Of a stretch of DNA of 64,000 nt, positions 33,815 to 45,755 are shown one piece after another; position 1 is the stretch's first letter; each line of letters opens with the position of its first letter. The notes beneath the pieces were generated by a model, which made no database searches, was not told the origin of the DNA, and saw only the letters and a program-made list of their open reading frames with translations. The stretch spans positions 13,118,648 through 13,182,647 of the forward strand of contig JAHLJS010000008.1 in the NCBI GenBank assembly GCA_038502445.1. The letters run 5' to 3'. This stretch comes from Eremochloa ophiuroides. Its lineage: Eukaryota; Streptophyta; Magnoliopsida; Poales; Poaceae. The position numbers were made by a program, and so were the translations under genes.

Positions 33815-34517
33815 ACTACTAGTAATTCCCAATGCACATACTGTAGCAGCCACGGAGCCATAAAGGAACTTGCTAAGAAGAAAATTCAAGGCGAATTTAA
33901 ACCTATATGAGATATGATGAGCTTAATGTTGCCCTAGGCAACAAGGAACACCCTGGCCATGTGCGGGGTTTCTCCTCCAAGTTTGAACTTGAGCATGGTT
34001 TTCCACAGGAGTCCGGTATGTATAGAACAAGGCAACGCTACAAGAATGACCTTTTTGACACTCTTTGCAAGAAGGCCGTTGAATATATTGATGCAAAGAT
34101 TAATCAATTGCAAGCTTCACAATGTTTGGCTACTGTGGAGTCAACACCTACGGTGCCAAGTAGTGTTGGATCAATCACACTTGAGACTTTTTGTGTGGAC
34201 ACCATTAATAGTCCTACACCGTGTGCTCTGCACATTCTTTATAATAGGAAGGGGAAGACGATACAGGTTGCCACTGAAATTGCTTTTCTTGGACGTAGTA
34301 TGCGCAACAATGTACTTCCAGAGGGTTATGCTAGGGTTGAAGTACTCTTGGTTTCTGCGCATCATCTCGATTATGAAGTTGAGATCCCTTCTTGAGATGG
34401 TGACACGGTCTTGGGCAACCTTGTAGGCTATTTCATTGCTTGACAACGATGAGACATTATGTTGTTAGCCCCCTCGTCGGGTGTCAGACTTAGAAAGCAC
34501 AAAAAAAAGGTTGTAGT
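33815..34517 (+). pseudogene. Transposase_24-like gene of D, second part
   Basis: The continuation of the gene broken by J. KELAKKKIQGEFKP, then a one-base slip, then YDELNVALGNKEHPGHVRG and FELEHGFPQESGMYR, then a variable linker, then FLGRSMRNNVLPEGYARVEV and DGDTVLGNLVGYFIA. These are the C-terminal motifs of CACTA Transposase_24 proteins. TGA codons at about 34393, 34439 and 34448 stand at places where Trp is likely (TGG to TGA). The frame runs on through LRKHKKKVVV to a TAA near 34517, where K-type LTR sequence appears to begin. Confidence 0.75.
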
Positions 34518-34519
34518 TA

Positions 34520-35537
34520 TTTTTTAAAATTAACATAGAATTAGATAGTCTTTTGGCAGTTGTGTTAAATAAAATGACCTTATTAAAATTTTTCTAACTA
34601 ATTGTCCTAGTGTTGTTGCATTCATATCGATTGCATTGATTTAATTAAGTGGAAAATGAATTACAAAATTTGATTAAGTTTTGGTTAAGTCACGAATAGG
34701 TTTTTCCTTTTTTTCCAAAATAAAATATAAGTTTTGGGCCTATGTTTAAAGAGTGGTTGTTTTTAAATATCACATAGTTCAAATGAGTTTTAAAACTTTG
34801 TTTCATTCAAAAAGGTTTGAAACTGAGTTTCAAAATGAGTTTACAAAAATTAAAAAGATTTAAAAGATCTCTCCTGCTGTTTCGGCCGAATCCCACCGTC
34901 CCAGCTTTTCCCTCCCGCACCCTCTCCTTCTCTCCTGGGCCTTGGCCCGTTAGGCATACAGGCAGTCAGCCCAGCAGGCCGGCCCGCCAGCCTCCTCTCT
35001 GTCCTAGTCGCTGACAGGCGAGCCCCGCTTGTCGGTGCCTCCTTCCACCTCCGGTTGGAGCTCCTCCTCTCTTCTTTGTCCGCTAATGGCGCAGCCGAGC
35101 TCCACCCAGCGTCTCTCCGCCTGCTCCCGCACTACTGGAACCCCACTATCGCACTCCACTAGCACCCTGCTCACTCTCCAGCCCTCAATCGTCGAAGTGG
35201 AGGCCATAAAAACCACTACCGGCTGCACGCCATTATTGGCATGAAACTGAACTACTGAAGCTCCACCACCGGTCCCTCCACCCGCCCCAGACCCTATATA
35301 AACCAAGCCGGAGTCCTGTGTGAGCACCCCGCTGCCACCACACCAGTTCTCTCTCCCTCTCTAGAACCGGAGCGCTGCTGCGAGGTCTTGGCCAAGCCAA
35401 CCACCGCACCGTTGATCTCCTCGGTAACAGCATCTTTGACCTAATTCCTCCCTTCGTTGGATGCACAAGAGCATGGCGCTCATCCCTTGCTCCTTGTTTT
35501 CAGGAATTCGTGGCGATCTGGGTAATATTGATGAGCT
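34520..35537 (+). repeat. Element K: Tekay-like LTR, left part
   Basis: The AT-rich start with TTGATTAAGTTTTGG and AACTTTGTTTCATTC blocks, a CT-rich then GC-rich promoter part and CTATATAAACCAAGCC (about 35294) match the layout of long plus-strand Tekay-type LTRs. The Copia element interrupts it with a GAGCT duplication at 35533-35537. The exact left boundary is uncertain. No gypsy coding sequence is attached, so it is probably a solo LTR. Confidence 0.5.
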
Positions 35538-35974
35538 TGTAGGATATGAGGATCGCAATCACGCTGGGAATTAGTGGCTAACCTAACACGAACACAAGAT
35601 CAAACACTCGGATGCAAGAACATGAACACAATGACCCCAAACTGGCAACTGTCGACAGGGTGACAGTGCCCCTTTTCACTATTGATAGGTAGAGTGCTTG
35701 ACACAATTACAAAATAACGAAGCAACAAACTAGTAAGACACAGACTTGGCTTTATATCCCAGCCGATTACACGACTTGCTTACAAAAGAAAACTGACTAG
35801 AACATGGATACATGACGCGTACTTTGCAACTGCTGTGTACCATGTCGTCGTGGGCGCACTCACCGCGCTCACCTTGGACCATCATTCAAACTCTGGTGTT
35901 CCCGCTTCGCTCCTGCTGACTGGACTGTCCCTGCTGTGTCACTCAACAGGTGAACACGCTGGATTAGGCCAACA
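35538..35974 (-). repeat. 3' LTR of the Copia element
   Basis: TGTAGGATATG at the left, GGCCAACA at the right. On the minus strand the purine run AAGGGGAGAA (about 35975-35986) abuts it as the polypurine tract. Confidence 0.95.
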
Positions 35975-35982
35975 TTCTCCCC

Positions 35983-38818
35983 TTAAGCCTGCTGTACATC
36001 TCGTACACCAATGAGATGCTTCATCACCTCAAATTTCCCAGCAGCCAAAGGTTTTGTCAGCAGGTCTGCTTTCTGCTTGTCAGTGCTCACCCTCTTCAAC
36101 ACTATTTGCCCTCGCTCAACACACTCTCTGATGAAGTGATACTTTGTGTCAATATGTTTGCTACGACCGTGGAAGACTGGATTCTTCATCAGAGCAATGG
36201 CTGAGATGTTGTCAACATACATTGTGACAGCTTTTCCGTGGTGTCAGGTCAATTCTGACAGTAAACTCCTGAGCCACAATGCTTGCATAGCTGCCAAAGT
36301 GGCTGCCATAAACTCAGCTTCACAGGACGATAGAGCTACTGTCCTTTGCTTTTGTGACCCCCCCATGTGATCAGGCAATTGATGAGGTAAAATGCCATCC
36401 CTGCAGTACTCCTCCTTCCAACAATGTCTGCTGCATGATCGCTGTCTGAGTAGGCACTAAGCACCTCTGGATCTCTTCCTTCATGTTCCACACTGCCTTT
36501 CACATACCTCAGAATCTGTTTCATTGCATTCTCATGCATAACAGTGGGCTTTTCCATATATCTACTTGCAATCCCAACTGAGAAAGCAAGATCAAGTCTT
36601 GTATGTAGCAGGTGTCTCAGACATCCTATCACACTCCTGTAAACAGTAGCATCAACTCTTTTTCCTTTCTTGTCTTCATCCAGTTTGACTCCTGGACTCA
36701 TTGGATTCTTGGTTGCATTGCATCCTTGCATCCCAAATTTTGCAAGAATCTTCTTGGCATAACCTGCCTGTTTTAGAATGATGAAATCATCATGTTGTTC
36801 AACCACTATTCCCAGATAATAGGACAACATTTCCAGATCACTCATCTCAAACTCCTCAGACATTTGTCTCTTGAATTTTTCAATTTCAGCAGAGTTGTTT
36901 CCAGTGATCAATAGATCATCAACATAAACTCCCAAAATGAGGACAGCCTTCCCAGCTTCCCTCTTATACACTGCAGACTCACTTGGGCATTTCTCAAAGC
37001 CCAGCTTTTTCAAGCTTTTATCCAACTTGATGTTCCAAGCTCTAGGAGCTTGTTTGAGTCCATACAGTGATTTGCTTAGTTTGAGAACATTCTGTTCCTT
37101 TCCTTTGACAGCATATCCATCTGGTTGGGCAACATAGACCTCTTCTTCTAATTCACCATTGAGAAAAGCTGTCTTTACATCGAGATGGTGTATCTTCTAC
37201 ACTTTGTTTGCTGCCAGTGCCAAGATTAGCTTCACTGTATCAATTCTGGCAACTGGAGCAAATACTTCTTCAAAGTCGACTCCATGTTTCTGCACATAGC
37301 CATTTGCAGCCAGCCTGGCCTTGTGCTTCACCACCTCTCCATCTGCATTCCTTTTTAGTTTGAAAACCCATTTCAAACCAATTGCCTTCTGACCAGCAGG
37401 TAGCTGTGTTAGTTCCCAGGTTCTATTCTTCTCAATTGACCTGATCTCACTATTCATGGCTTCCACCCAATCTGGGTTTCCTGCTGCTTCTCTGTAACTT
37501 GCAGGTTCACCTGTTTCAGCAAGCAGTGCCTCTACATCATCTGAATCTGCAAGTTCTATCTCTTCTGTATTTTCATAAATTTCATTTATATTTTTGAAAT
37601 GCTGTGGCTCTTCATCTGACAAGTCATCCACTTCAAAGTCAACATTTTGTTGCTCCCCCTCAAAGTGTGTGTGATCAGTATTGACACTTTCTCCAGACTG
37701 TGTTTCAGGCAACTGTTGCTCATCTGGCACACCACTAGGACCATCATTTGTCTGCACACCTTCAATACTGTCCCCTTCTGTCCCCCAGTTGTTGTCATCT
37801 AACAGCACCTCATTCTCAACCTGAAAATCCACCACTTCAGCAGTTGAGTTGCCAATCCACTCCCAATTCACAGTTTCTTCAAAGATCACATCTCTGCTAA
37901 CTACAATCCTCTTGTTTTCAGGATCATATAGCCTATGAGCCTTACTGCCTTCTGCCACTCCAAGGTATACCATCTTGTGACTCCTGTCATCAAGTTTTCT
38001 TGGATGAGGTGTTGTATCTTTCACATGCCCCAAACAGCCAAATACCTTCAAGTGACCAAGATGTGGTTTCATGTTATTCACAGCTTCAAATAGAGTTTTC
38101 TCCCCCATTGGTTTTGTAGGCAGTCTGTTGAGTAGATATACTGCATGCCTGATAGCCTCTCCCCAAAACCTTCCTGGAATCTTCATGCTTTTTAGCATAG
38201 TCCTGGCCATTTCCATGACTGATCTGTTTCTCCTCTCCATCACTCCATTTTGCTGAGGTGAGTAGGGTGCAGTCATTTGCCTTTTAATTCCAGCTTCTTC
38301 ACATACACCTGCAAAGAGGTTTGACAGAAATTCTCCACCTCTGTCAGATCTCAACATCTTGATTCTATACCCAGTCTGGTTCTGAACTTCAGCTTTGTAT
38401 TTCACAAAAGCATCTACTGCCTGATCCTTGCTCTTGAGCACATACACATTCATCCACCTACTGTAATCATCCACTAGAAGCATGAAGTATTTGTTTCCAG
38501 CTGGTGTGGGCGGATTAATGGGGCCACACAAATCAATGTATACAAGCTAAAGTGGTTCCTTAGTTCTAAAACTGGTTGATTTAGGGAAAGATGCCCTGGC
38601 CTGCTTTCCTGCCAAGCACCCATGACACAGCTGTTCTGGGTGATCAATCATTGGCACTCCTGCTGCCATATCTTTTTCAACTAGCAGTTTCATTGCCTTA
38701 AAATTCACATGACCCAACCTGGCATGCCACAGCCAAGCTGGTTCTTCTAGACTTCCCATCAGGCATACTGGACTAGCTAGTTTTAGCTCAATTTTATACA
38801 GCCTATTCACAGACCTCA
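35983..38818 (-). pseudogene. Copia pol: integrase, reverse transcriptase, RNase H
   Basis: Reading from 38818: the GAG-pre-integrase/zinc-binding part (LWHARLGHVNF and CHGCLAGKQ), an in-frame stop near 38549, integrase core with YIDLCGPI, RSDRGGEF and NGVMERRNRS supplying the D, D and E residues, a variable acidic linker, then reverse transcriptase from GLKWVFKLKRNADGEV through a stop at 37197, QAPRAWN and the catalytic YVDDLLI (36925 region). RNase H follows with YSDSDHAAD, a frameshift near 36340 after GGHKSKG, and the end SKHIDTKYHFI to the stop at 35983. The domain order integrase before reverse transcriptase is diagnostic for Ty1/copia. It is inactive because of the stops and the shift. 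The missing start lies across insertion I. Confidence 0.93.
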
Positions 38819-39275
38819 TGTCGACGGAATACCGGCGATAGTCTACTGAGGGGTATGCCCGCGGTAGTAGACGGTGAAGGTGCGCCTGAGACGAATAAGA
38901 GCAGCGCAGTAAGCGCGAGACAGGGGTTTCGATAGGTTCAGGCCGCCGCGAGGCGTAATACCCTACGTCCTGTATGTTGCTATGTTGTATTGCTAGTAGA
39001 TTAGATGAATTGAGGGGATTCCCTGCCTGCCTTATATAGTCCGAGGGGCAGGGTTACAAGCCGGCCTTGCCATACATAATAGATTATAATCCTAACCGAT
39101 CAAGGAAACTAATCGGCTAGATACTAGGAAAGCTATTTCCTTAACCGCCAAGGCTTCGGCGGATATACGTGACCTTCTAGAAAACGTGTAGACGACACGT
39201 TCTTGGCAGTCCGGAGCTGATCCGATGTCTTGGCCCATGTAAAGCCATGCGGGTATATGGGTTTGTACCCCCACA
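38819..39275 (-). repeat. 3' LTR of element I
   Basis: 457 bp, TGTCGACGG to GTACCCCCACA in plus reading. The flanking GTTAGTCCTGGAGCGCC (minus strand purine-rich) is in the polypurine position. A TATA region CTATATAAGGC lies on the minus strand near 39030. Confidence 0.92.
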
Positions 39276-39529
39276 GTTAGTCCTGGAGCGCCTTGCATTC
39301 GTCGGGAGGTGCAGATCTTCGACGTTACTTGACCAGACAGATGTAAGGAGCTCAGAAAAGATTTGAAAAATTGCTTCTCTTTGGCGAAATGTATCCACTT
39401 TTGGTTCGTTAGAACCAATATCTTCGCCGTCAGGCGAAGTATATCCACTTAGTCCCCGAGCCTGACAGTAGGTGACGTAGTCACATGGTGGCAGGGTCAA
39501 AAATTCTTGAAATCTTGATCATGTGAGAT

Positions 39530-40455
39530 GACAAAATCCCTGAGCAACTTTGCTGCTCGGAAACGCTTGATGAAGGCGACGAAGTCCCCGAGCAACTCTG
39601 CTGCTCGGAAACGCTTGACGAGACGACGAAGTCCCTGAGCAACTTTGCTGCTTGGAAACGCTTGACGAATGCGACGAAGTCCCCGAGCAACTTTACTGCT
39701 CGGAAACACTTGACGAAGTGACGAAGTCCCCGAGCAACTTTGCTGCTCGGAAACGCTTGACGAAGGCGATGAAGTCCCCGAGCAACTTTGCTGCTCGGTA
39801 ACGCTTGACAAAGCGATGATGTCCCCGAACAACTTTGCTGCTCGAAAACGCTTGACGAGGCGACGAAGTCCCCCGAGCAACTTTACTGCTCGAAAACGCT
39901 TGACGAAGACGATGAAGTCCTTGAGCAACTTTGCTGCTCGGAAACGCTTGACGAAGACGATGAAGTCCCCGAGCAGCTTTGTTGCTCGAAAACGCTTGAT
40001 GAAGGCGACGGAGTCCCCGAGCAGCTTTGATGCTCGAAAATGCTTGACGAAGACAACGGAGTCCCCGAACAGCTTTGGTGCTCGGAAACGCTTGACGAAG
40101 GCGACGGAGTCTCCGAGCAGCTTTAGTGCTCGGAAACGGTTGACGAGGGCAACGGAGTCCTTGAGCAGTTTTGGTGCTCGGAAACGCTTGACGAGGGCGA
40201 CGGAGTCCCCAAGCAGCTTTGGTGCTCGAAAATGTTTGACGAGGGCGACGGAGTCCCCGAACAGCTTTGGTGCTCAAAAACGCTTGACGAGGACGACGAA
40301 GTCCCTGAGCAGCTTTGGTGCTCGGAAACGCTTGATGAGGGCGACGGAGTCCCTGAGCAGCTTTGGTGCTTGAAAACACTTGACGAAGTCGACGAAGTCC
40401 CCGAGCAGTTTTGGTGCTCGGAAACGCTTGACGAGGGCGAAGTCCCCGAGCACGG
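39530..40455. repeat. 47-48-bp minisatellite in element I
   Basis: About 19 units of the form CTTGACGAAGGCGACGAAGT then CCCCGAGCAACTTTGCTGCTCGGAAACG. Each keeps a small inverted repeat CGAGCA..TGCTCG. Units to about 39985 carry GAGCAACTTTGCTGCTCG and later ones GAGCAGCTTTGGTGCTCG. Open frames of 109-228 codons across it on both strands are a by-product of unit length. Confidence 0.92.
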
Positions 40456-43366
40456 CGAGGCGCATATCAAGACCCCCGATATGCTGCCCAAGATCAGCAC
40501 CTTAGTATCTCGTCGGTGGAGAAAATCTTCTGAGTGCCCGAGCGTTATCGGGGCTTTATGAAGAAATCGTCGGCAAGTTGCCCGAGCTTTGTCGGGGCTT
40601 CTGGAGAGGTCGGCAGTGAAGAACCATGAAGATAATTTCCAGAAATATATGGAGGTCGAAGAATATATAGAAAAATATCAAAAATTTGACTTAGCTTGAT
40701 TGGCGACCGAATGAAGTGATGAGCGTGATGTCGTTGTGGTTGAGCAGAATAATCTGCCTATCATCATATGCGGATGGATGAACGTGGCTTGGATGGCTCG
40801 CTCTTGACGGCTTGCGTATCAGCTCGCTCCAGAGTAGTTGTAGACCGACGCGTGCGGAGACGAAATCCTTGGACGTGTCCAAACAGGTGAGGCGCAATCT
40901 AAGGCCTTCCTTGCTTGTCTGACGTACACGCACTTGAGCACGATCTGTATACGTGCATGCATGGTCACCACGAGCATGATTTGCACGTACATGTGCACCT
41001 CGTAGCTGTCGTTGCTTGTCTCGGCTCTGTAGATTGATCCAGGTCCGCCTTTGCTTTTTGGTGTAAGACAGTAAGTTTTGGATTTGTAAATCGGCTGATA
41101 CTCTCGACTAGTAGATTGAAGCCATAACTGTAGCTCTCGACTCGGAGTGTGATATTGAGCTAGATCAAGATGCCGAGGTCATTGTGGGTTGCCGAAGAAT
41201 GCTGCTGCCGTGGGAAGCTAAGTCGCCGCAGACGACTTTGATGATAGACATTTCCATCTAGTTCGTCGCCGCCGGACGCCGCTGGCACGCCAACTGTCTA
41301 TGGAGTGCTCGGCGACATGTGGATGGAGTGCTCGACGATATGACGATGGAGAGCTTGGGTGTGGAGCTTTGAGTGGAGAATGCTATGGAGTCCGATGTCT
41401 CGACGAAGTCCCCGAGCATAAAGCTCGACTGGAGAATATGGCGGAGCCTGACAGTGTCCTGGAGAGCGACGACAACTTGAAGATCTTCTAGAGGTCGGCG
41501 AGTCATGGAGAGCGGCGAAGTGCCCAAGCATGTTCAGGGCTTTCGGGGAGATTGGCGAAGAGCCCGAACGTGGGACTTTTGGAGAGATCGATGACCGGTG
41601 CCCGTACCTTTCGACGGGGCTTGTGGAGACGCTGCTAACCTGCCCAAGCGTCCCCGGGGCTTATGTGTTAGCGAAGACTTAACGGCCCCGGTGTCCCTGG
41701 GGCTTACGTGGTGGCGAAAGCTGCCCACGCCTGGCGGGGGTTACTCTTATCGTGGGCGATGGCTTCCCGAATCTATCGGGGCAGTCGATGAAGTGGCGAA
41801 ATTGGGCGGCCTGTCGTTTGCAGGGCTTACGCGTCGTCGAGCCAATGCTGCCCGGCGGGTGCGGGGGTTACGCATTGGCGAAGTCGTGCTGCCCGAGCAG
41901 ATGCGGGGCTTATGCATTGTCGAAGTCGTGCTGCCCGAGCAGATGCGGGGCTTATGTATTGGTGACGGAGAACATCATGAAGATAGTCTTGGCGACGATA
42001 TGCGAAGTAGGTGCCCGAATCTGTTCGGGGCTTATATGTCGGTGATGAAGAGTCCTGGAGATAATCTTGGCGATGATATGGTAGGCAGCTCGACATGGCT
42101 CGCTGGATGACTCAACAGAGCTTGCTTTGCAGTTTGGAGAGGACAGCTTCAAAGCTTGTTTGTAAGATTTCATCGATCTGTACGTGAATCCAATTAATTT
42201 GCGCGCATGCATGGTAGACGCTTTCGTGCCAGCAGGCTTGCACGCCTAGTAGCTTGCTTGTTTATCGTTTGGCTTGTCTCATCCTGACGTCATCATGATG
42301 CTGTGGACTTGATCGATGTAATTTTGTACTTCCTTGCTTGTATGTTGCTTGCATGCCTTCAGATCGTAATCTCAACATGTATATTCGCATCGGTATGCGA
42401 TGGAGACGGAGGCCGAGGCGTAGGTGGACTTGCCCTGATCGCTTTTCCGCTTGGTGCAAAACCAGGAAATCCCGTCTAATCCGGACTTTGGAGTATTGCG
42501 GGGTATCATGAATCTCGACGCATGGTCGTGAGACGCGCCACTCCCAAAGCTGATCAAGATCGACGCACCGCCACGAGAAGCCGAGTCGCCAAGTCGATGA
42601 AGAAAATTTTGTCGCCGCCAGATGTCATTGCCATGGTCGACGACGACGAAAGGAAAATCAAATTGCAATTAAATCTCTATTATGTATATTTGTGGAGAAA
42701 TCCGAAGACGAGTAATATATAATAAAATATCTCAATAAAATCATGACTTAGCTTTTTATTTTGCGGGGAGAGATCGCATGGCTATTTGTGACCATAGTCA
42801 TGGCTGGACGTAGATTTGTTTCCTTTCCTGCCTGACCGTTGAAGATGGAAATCGGCCTTGCTTGCTAGCTTTCGTCACGTAGATGGAAGTCCGAACACAG
42901 ATTTCCGTAATTAACTTGGATGCATGTCTTGATTGGTTAGGAGCAACGACACGTATTGCATGGTGCTGCTGCTGGAGCCTTCTTGCTTGCTTGCGTTCTG
43001 CAATGCAGCTCGAGTCTAGATCGATTTGAAAATTCCAGTCCTGGTATGTGTCCGAGATGACGGCGAGAAGATCGACTACTCTTGTGTTGATGTTGCGAAT
43101 AAGATCGGATCTGGCTTGTTGTCATCGCAATCCGGATGTCCCGGGGCCAGCTCCATCGAAACTTGTCCACCGGCCAACTCATCATCGCGTCCCTATGCTG
43201 GCGATTTAGGAGCCTGCTTCGGTAGCTGTTGAGTTGAGATGTCGTTGATCTTGACGAGGACGACATTTTGACGAAGAAGATTCTGATCTGGTTTGCCGCC
43301 GCTGGATGTGGTTGACGATGACGAAAAGATATTTTCATCTTACCCGCCATGGGATCAGGAAGCACA
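40456..43366 (-). other. Non-coding interior of element I
   Basis: No recognisable retroviral domain on either strand in 2.9 kb. CCCGAG..GGGGCTT phrases recur, and there is one clear tandem pair (GCGAAGTCGTGCTGCCCGAG, at 41879 and, with T for G first, 41920; period about 41-42 bp). The rest is unremarkable mixed sequence. The element is therefore a large non-autonomous derivative. Confidence 0.6.
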
Positions 43367-43384
43367 CCCCTACCTGGCGCGCCA
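43367..43384 (-). other. Primer-binding site of element I
   Basis: Minus strand TGGCGCGCCAGGTAGGGG, 2 nt from the LTR end GTCGACA. I am not certain which tRNA it matches. Confidence 0.75.
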
Positions 43385-43386
43385 AC

Positions 43387-43847
43387 TGTCGACGGAATAC
43401 CGGCGATAGTCTACCGAGGGGTATGCCCGCGGTAGTAGATTAGACGGTGAAGGTGCGCCTGAGACGAACAAGAGCAGCACAGTAAGCGCGAGACAGGGGT
43501 TTAGACAGGTTCAGGACGCCGCGAGGCGTAATACCCTATGTCCTGTATATTGCTGTGTTGTATTGCTAGTAGATTAGATGAATTGAGGGGATCCTCTGCC
43601 CGCCTTATATAGTCCGGGGGCAGGGTTACAAGTCGGCCTTGCCATACATAATAGATTACAATCCTAACCGATTAAGGAAACTAATCGGCTAGATACTAGG
43701 AAAGCTATTTCCTTGACTGCCAAGGCTTCGGCGGATACACGTGACCTTCTGGAAAACGTGTAGACGACGCGTCCTTGGTAGTTCGGAGCTAATCGGATGT
43801 CTTGGCCCATGTAAAGTCATGCGGGTATATAGGTTTGTACCCCCATA
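43387..43847 (-). repeat. 5' LTR of element I
   Basis: 461 bp, similar throughout to 38819-39275. Its outer end reads CCCCCATA where the other LTR has CCCCCACA. Confidence 0.92.
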
Positions 43848-45260
43848 GCTCATGACTCTCATTATCAGTTTCCCTGACACCTTGTCAACTACTTCCAGCC
43901 AGTTATGATCAAGAAGCATTCTATGATCTGTCTCAGTGAGCTGCCGTAGACTCACCAAATTGCTTTTCAATTTAGGAATGTAAAACACATCATGCAGTAA
44001 CCATTGATCAGAACTAGTTGTGCACTGAAACAATACTGAACCTTTTCCGACAATATCTACTGCAGAACCATCCCCAAATCTAACCTTGCCAGTTATGTCT
44101 CGATTCAATTCTTTGAACTTAGTGGGATCCCCAGTCATATGATTGCTTGCACCATTATCTAAATACCATATGTTACCAGTGTTGAACCCCCCACCGGTTA
44201 AATGCAATTCTGGGAATACCTTTTCTTCCTTCAGGATCATAGCTTCCCGCCTTCCTGAGCTTGGCTTTTTCTCGAACAGCTGTGGCTCCTCCGCAATCGT
44301 GAGCATCAACGCCGGCTCAACCTTCTCCACCCGAGCATGATGAGCCTCTTCACCTTTCTTCTCCTTTGGGCATTTGTTGGCGTAGTGCCCATACTCCTTG
44401 CAGTTGAAGCACTGGATGTGCTCCTTGTTCTTCTTGGCGGAACCATCGCGGCCCGACACATCACCGCGCCCTCCACGGCCATGGCCTCTCCCTCGGCCGT
44501 GCCCACGGCCTCAACCGCCACCTCTTCCTGCAGTTTCCCCGCCTCCTTTCTTCTGCCTTGCCTCCCATTCGGCCTGTGTGAGCAGCAATTGACCACTGCT
44601 GTCCACCCTGGCGCCCGAACCTCCAGCTCCCTGCTGAATCCTCTCCTCGAACGCCTTTAGTCTCCCTATGGCCTCCTTGAGCAGCAAGGTCTTCAGGTCA
44701 TAGAACTGTTCGATACCTGCCACCACGCTAATAAAGCGACCTAGCACAGTATCAAACAATTTCTTGACCATGGCTGCGTCATCAAGTGTGCCACCCAAGT
44801 TGTTGAATCTGATGGACATGGATGTTAGTTTCCCAGCATACTCGTCAATGGACTCGTCCTCCTTCATGGTCAGTGTGTCAAACTCCGCCTTGAGCGTTTG
44901 CAGGCGCGCGTCTCGGACTCGATCCACGCCCACAAATCTTGCCTTTAGGCAATCCTAGATCTCCTTGCCCGTCTTCTTCTTTGCCACTTGCATCAACAGG
45001 TCATCGGGTAGACATTGCAGAAGGTGCGCTTTCGCCTTCTTGTCCCTGGCGGTTGCTTTCTGCACTTCTGCTGCTGTCCTTGCCGTCGACGTCTCTGCCT
45101 CCGGCTCGATGACCTCCCACACGCCCTGGTCCTCCATGATGGCTTGAACTCGGATGCTCCAACTGACGTAGTTGGTCGTCGTGAGCAGAGGATAAACCAC
45201 CCTCCTCCTATCTCCTGCGCCGCCGGTTCCCCCACCGCCGCTCCGAGCAGTCTCGCTCAT
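43848..45260 (-). pseudogene. Copia gag and protease
   Basis: From an ATG at 45260 (MSETARSGGG): a gag N-terminus with YPLLTTTNYVSWSIRVQAIM, a TAG at about 44957 (where Trp is expected before DCLKARF), then the gag-polypeptide UBN2-type core (MKEDESIDEYAGKL, SIRFNNLGG), a Gly/Arg-rich stretch with a TGA near 44511, a zinc knuckle CFNCKEYGHYANKC (CX2CX4HX4C), and the protease-side motif WYLDNGASNHMTG. The frame then goes through LLHDVFYIPKLKSNLVSL to LIMRVM, where element I interrupts. Trp/Arg-to-stop changes explain the breaks. Joined to 35983-38818 it is the normal single Copia polyprotein order. Confidence 0.92.
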
Positions 45261-45297
45261 CTTCGGTGAACTCGAGTATGTGGACACACATGATTAC

Positions 45298-45310
45298 GGC
45301 TCTGATACCA
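45298..45310 (-). other. Primer-binding site of the Copia element (tRNA-iMet)
   Basis: Minus strand TGGTATCAGAGCC, 3 nt from the LTR, complementary to the initiator tRNA-Met 3' end. Confidence 0.9.
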
Positions 45311-45313
45311 GAT

Positions 45314-45750
45314 TGTAGGATATGAGGATCGCAATCACGCTGTGAATTAGTGGCTAACCTAACACGAACACAAGATCAAACACTCGGATGCAAGAACATG
45401 AACACAATGACCCTGAACTGGCAACTGTCGACAGGGTGACAGTGCCCCTTTTCACTATTGATAGGTAGAGTGCTTGACACAATTACAAAATGACGAAGCA
45501 ACAAACTAGTAAGACACAGACTCGGCTTTATATACCAGCCGATTACACAACTTGCTTACAGAAGAAAACTGACTAGAACATGGATACATGATGCGTACTT
45601 TGCAACTGCTGTGTACCACGTCGTCGTGGGCGCACTCACGGCGCTCACCTTGGACCATCATTCAACCTCTGGTGTTCCCGCTTCGCTCCTGCTGACTGGA
45701 CTGTCCCTGCTGTGTCACTCAACAGGTGCACACGCTGGATTAGCCCAACA
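45314..45750 (-). repeat. 5' LTR of the Copia element
   Basis: 437 bp, the same length as the 3' LTR, TGTAGGATATG to GCCCAACA. The minus-strand promoter TATATAAAGCCGAG lies near 45525. Confidence 0.95.
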
Positions 45751-45755
45751 GAGCT

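Larger units (their letters stand above)
38819..43847 (-). mobile_element. Element I: Tat-like non-coding LTR retrotransposon
   Basis: Direct LTRs 38819-39275 and 43387-43847. The primer site is against the right LTR, so the element is on the minus strand. The Copia frame resumes exactly across it, with near-identical target copies CCTCA (38814-38818) and GCTCA (43848-43852). The ~4.1-kb interior has no gag or pol. It carries a 47-48-bp minisatellite next to the 3' LTR, as Tat-lineage 3' regions do. Confidence 0.9.
35538..45750 (-). mobile_element. Complete Copia retrotransposon with nested element I
   Basis: Both 437-bp LTRs (35538-35974, 45314-45750) are present. The target duplication GAGCT is perfect (35533-35537, 45751-45755). 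A tRNA-iMet primer site and a polypurine tract are in place. The gag-pol frame has stops and a frameshift and holds the 5-kb insertion I at 38819-43847. I counted about 14 mismatches between the LTRs by eye (about 3%), implying an insertion on the order of a million years old. Confidence 0.95.

Noticed and set aside
39530..40455. Regularly spaced repeats resembling a CRISPR array
   Set aside because: Units are directly adjacent with no unique spacers, in plant DNA next to an LTR.
39497..40561. Long ORFs on both strands of the element I array
   Set aside because: The ~48-bp unit is close to a multiple of three and lacks stops, so frames stay open without coding.
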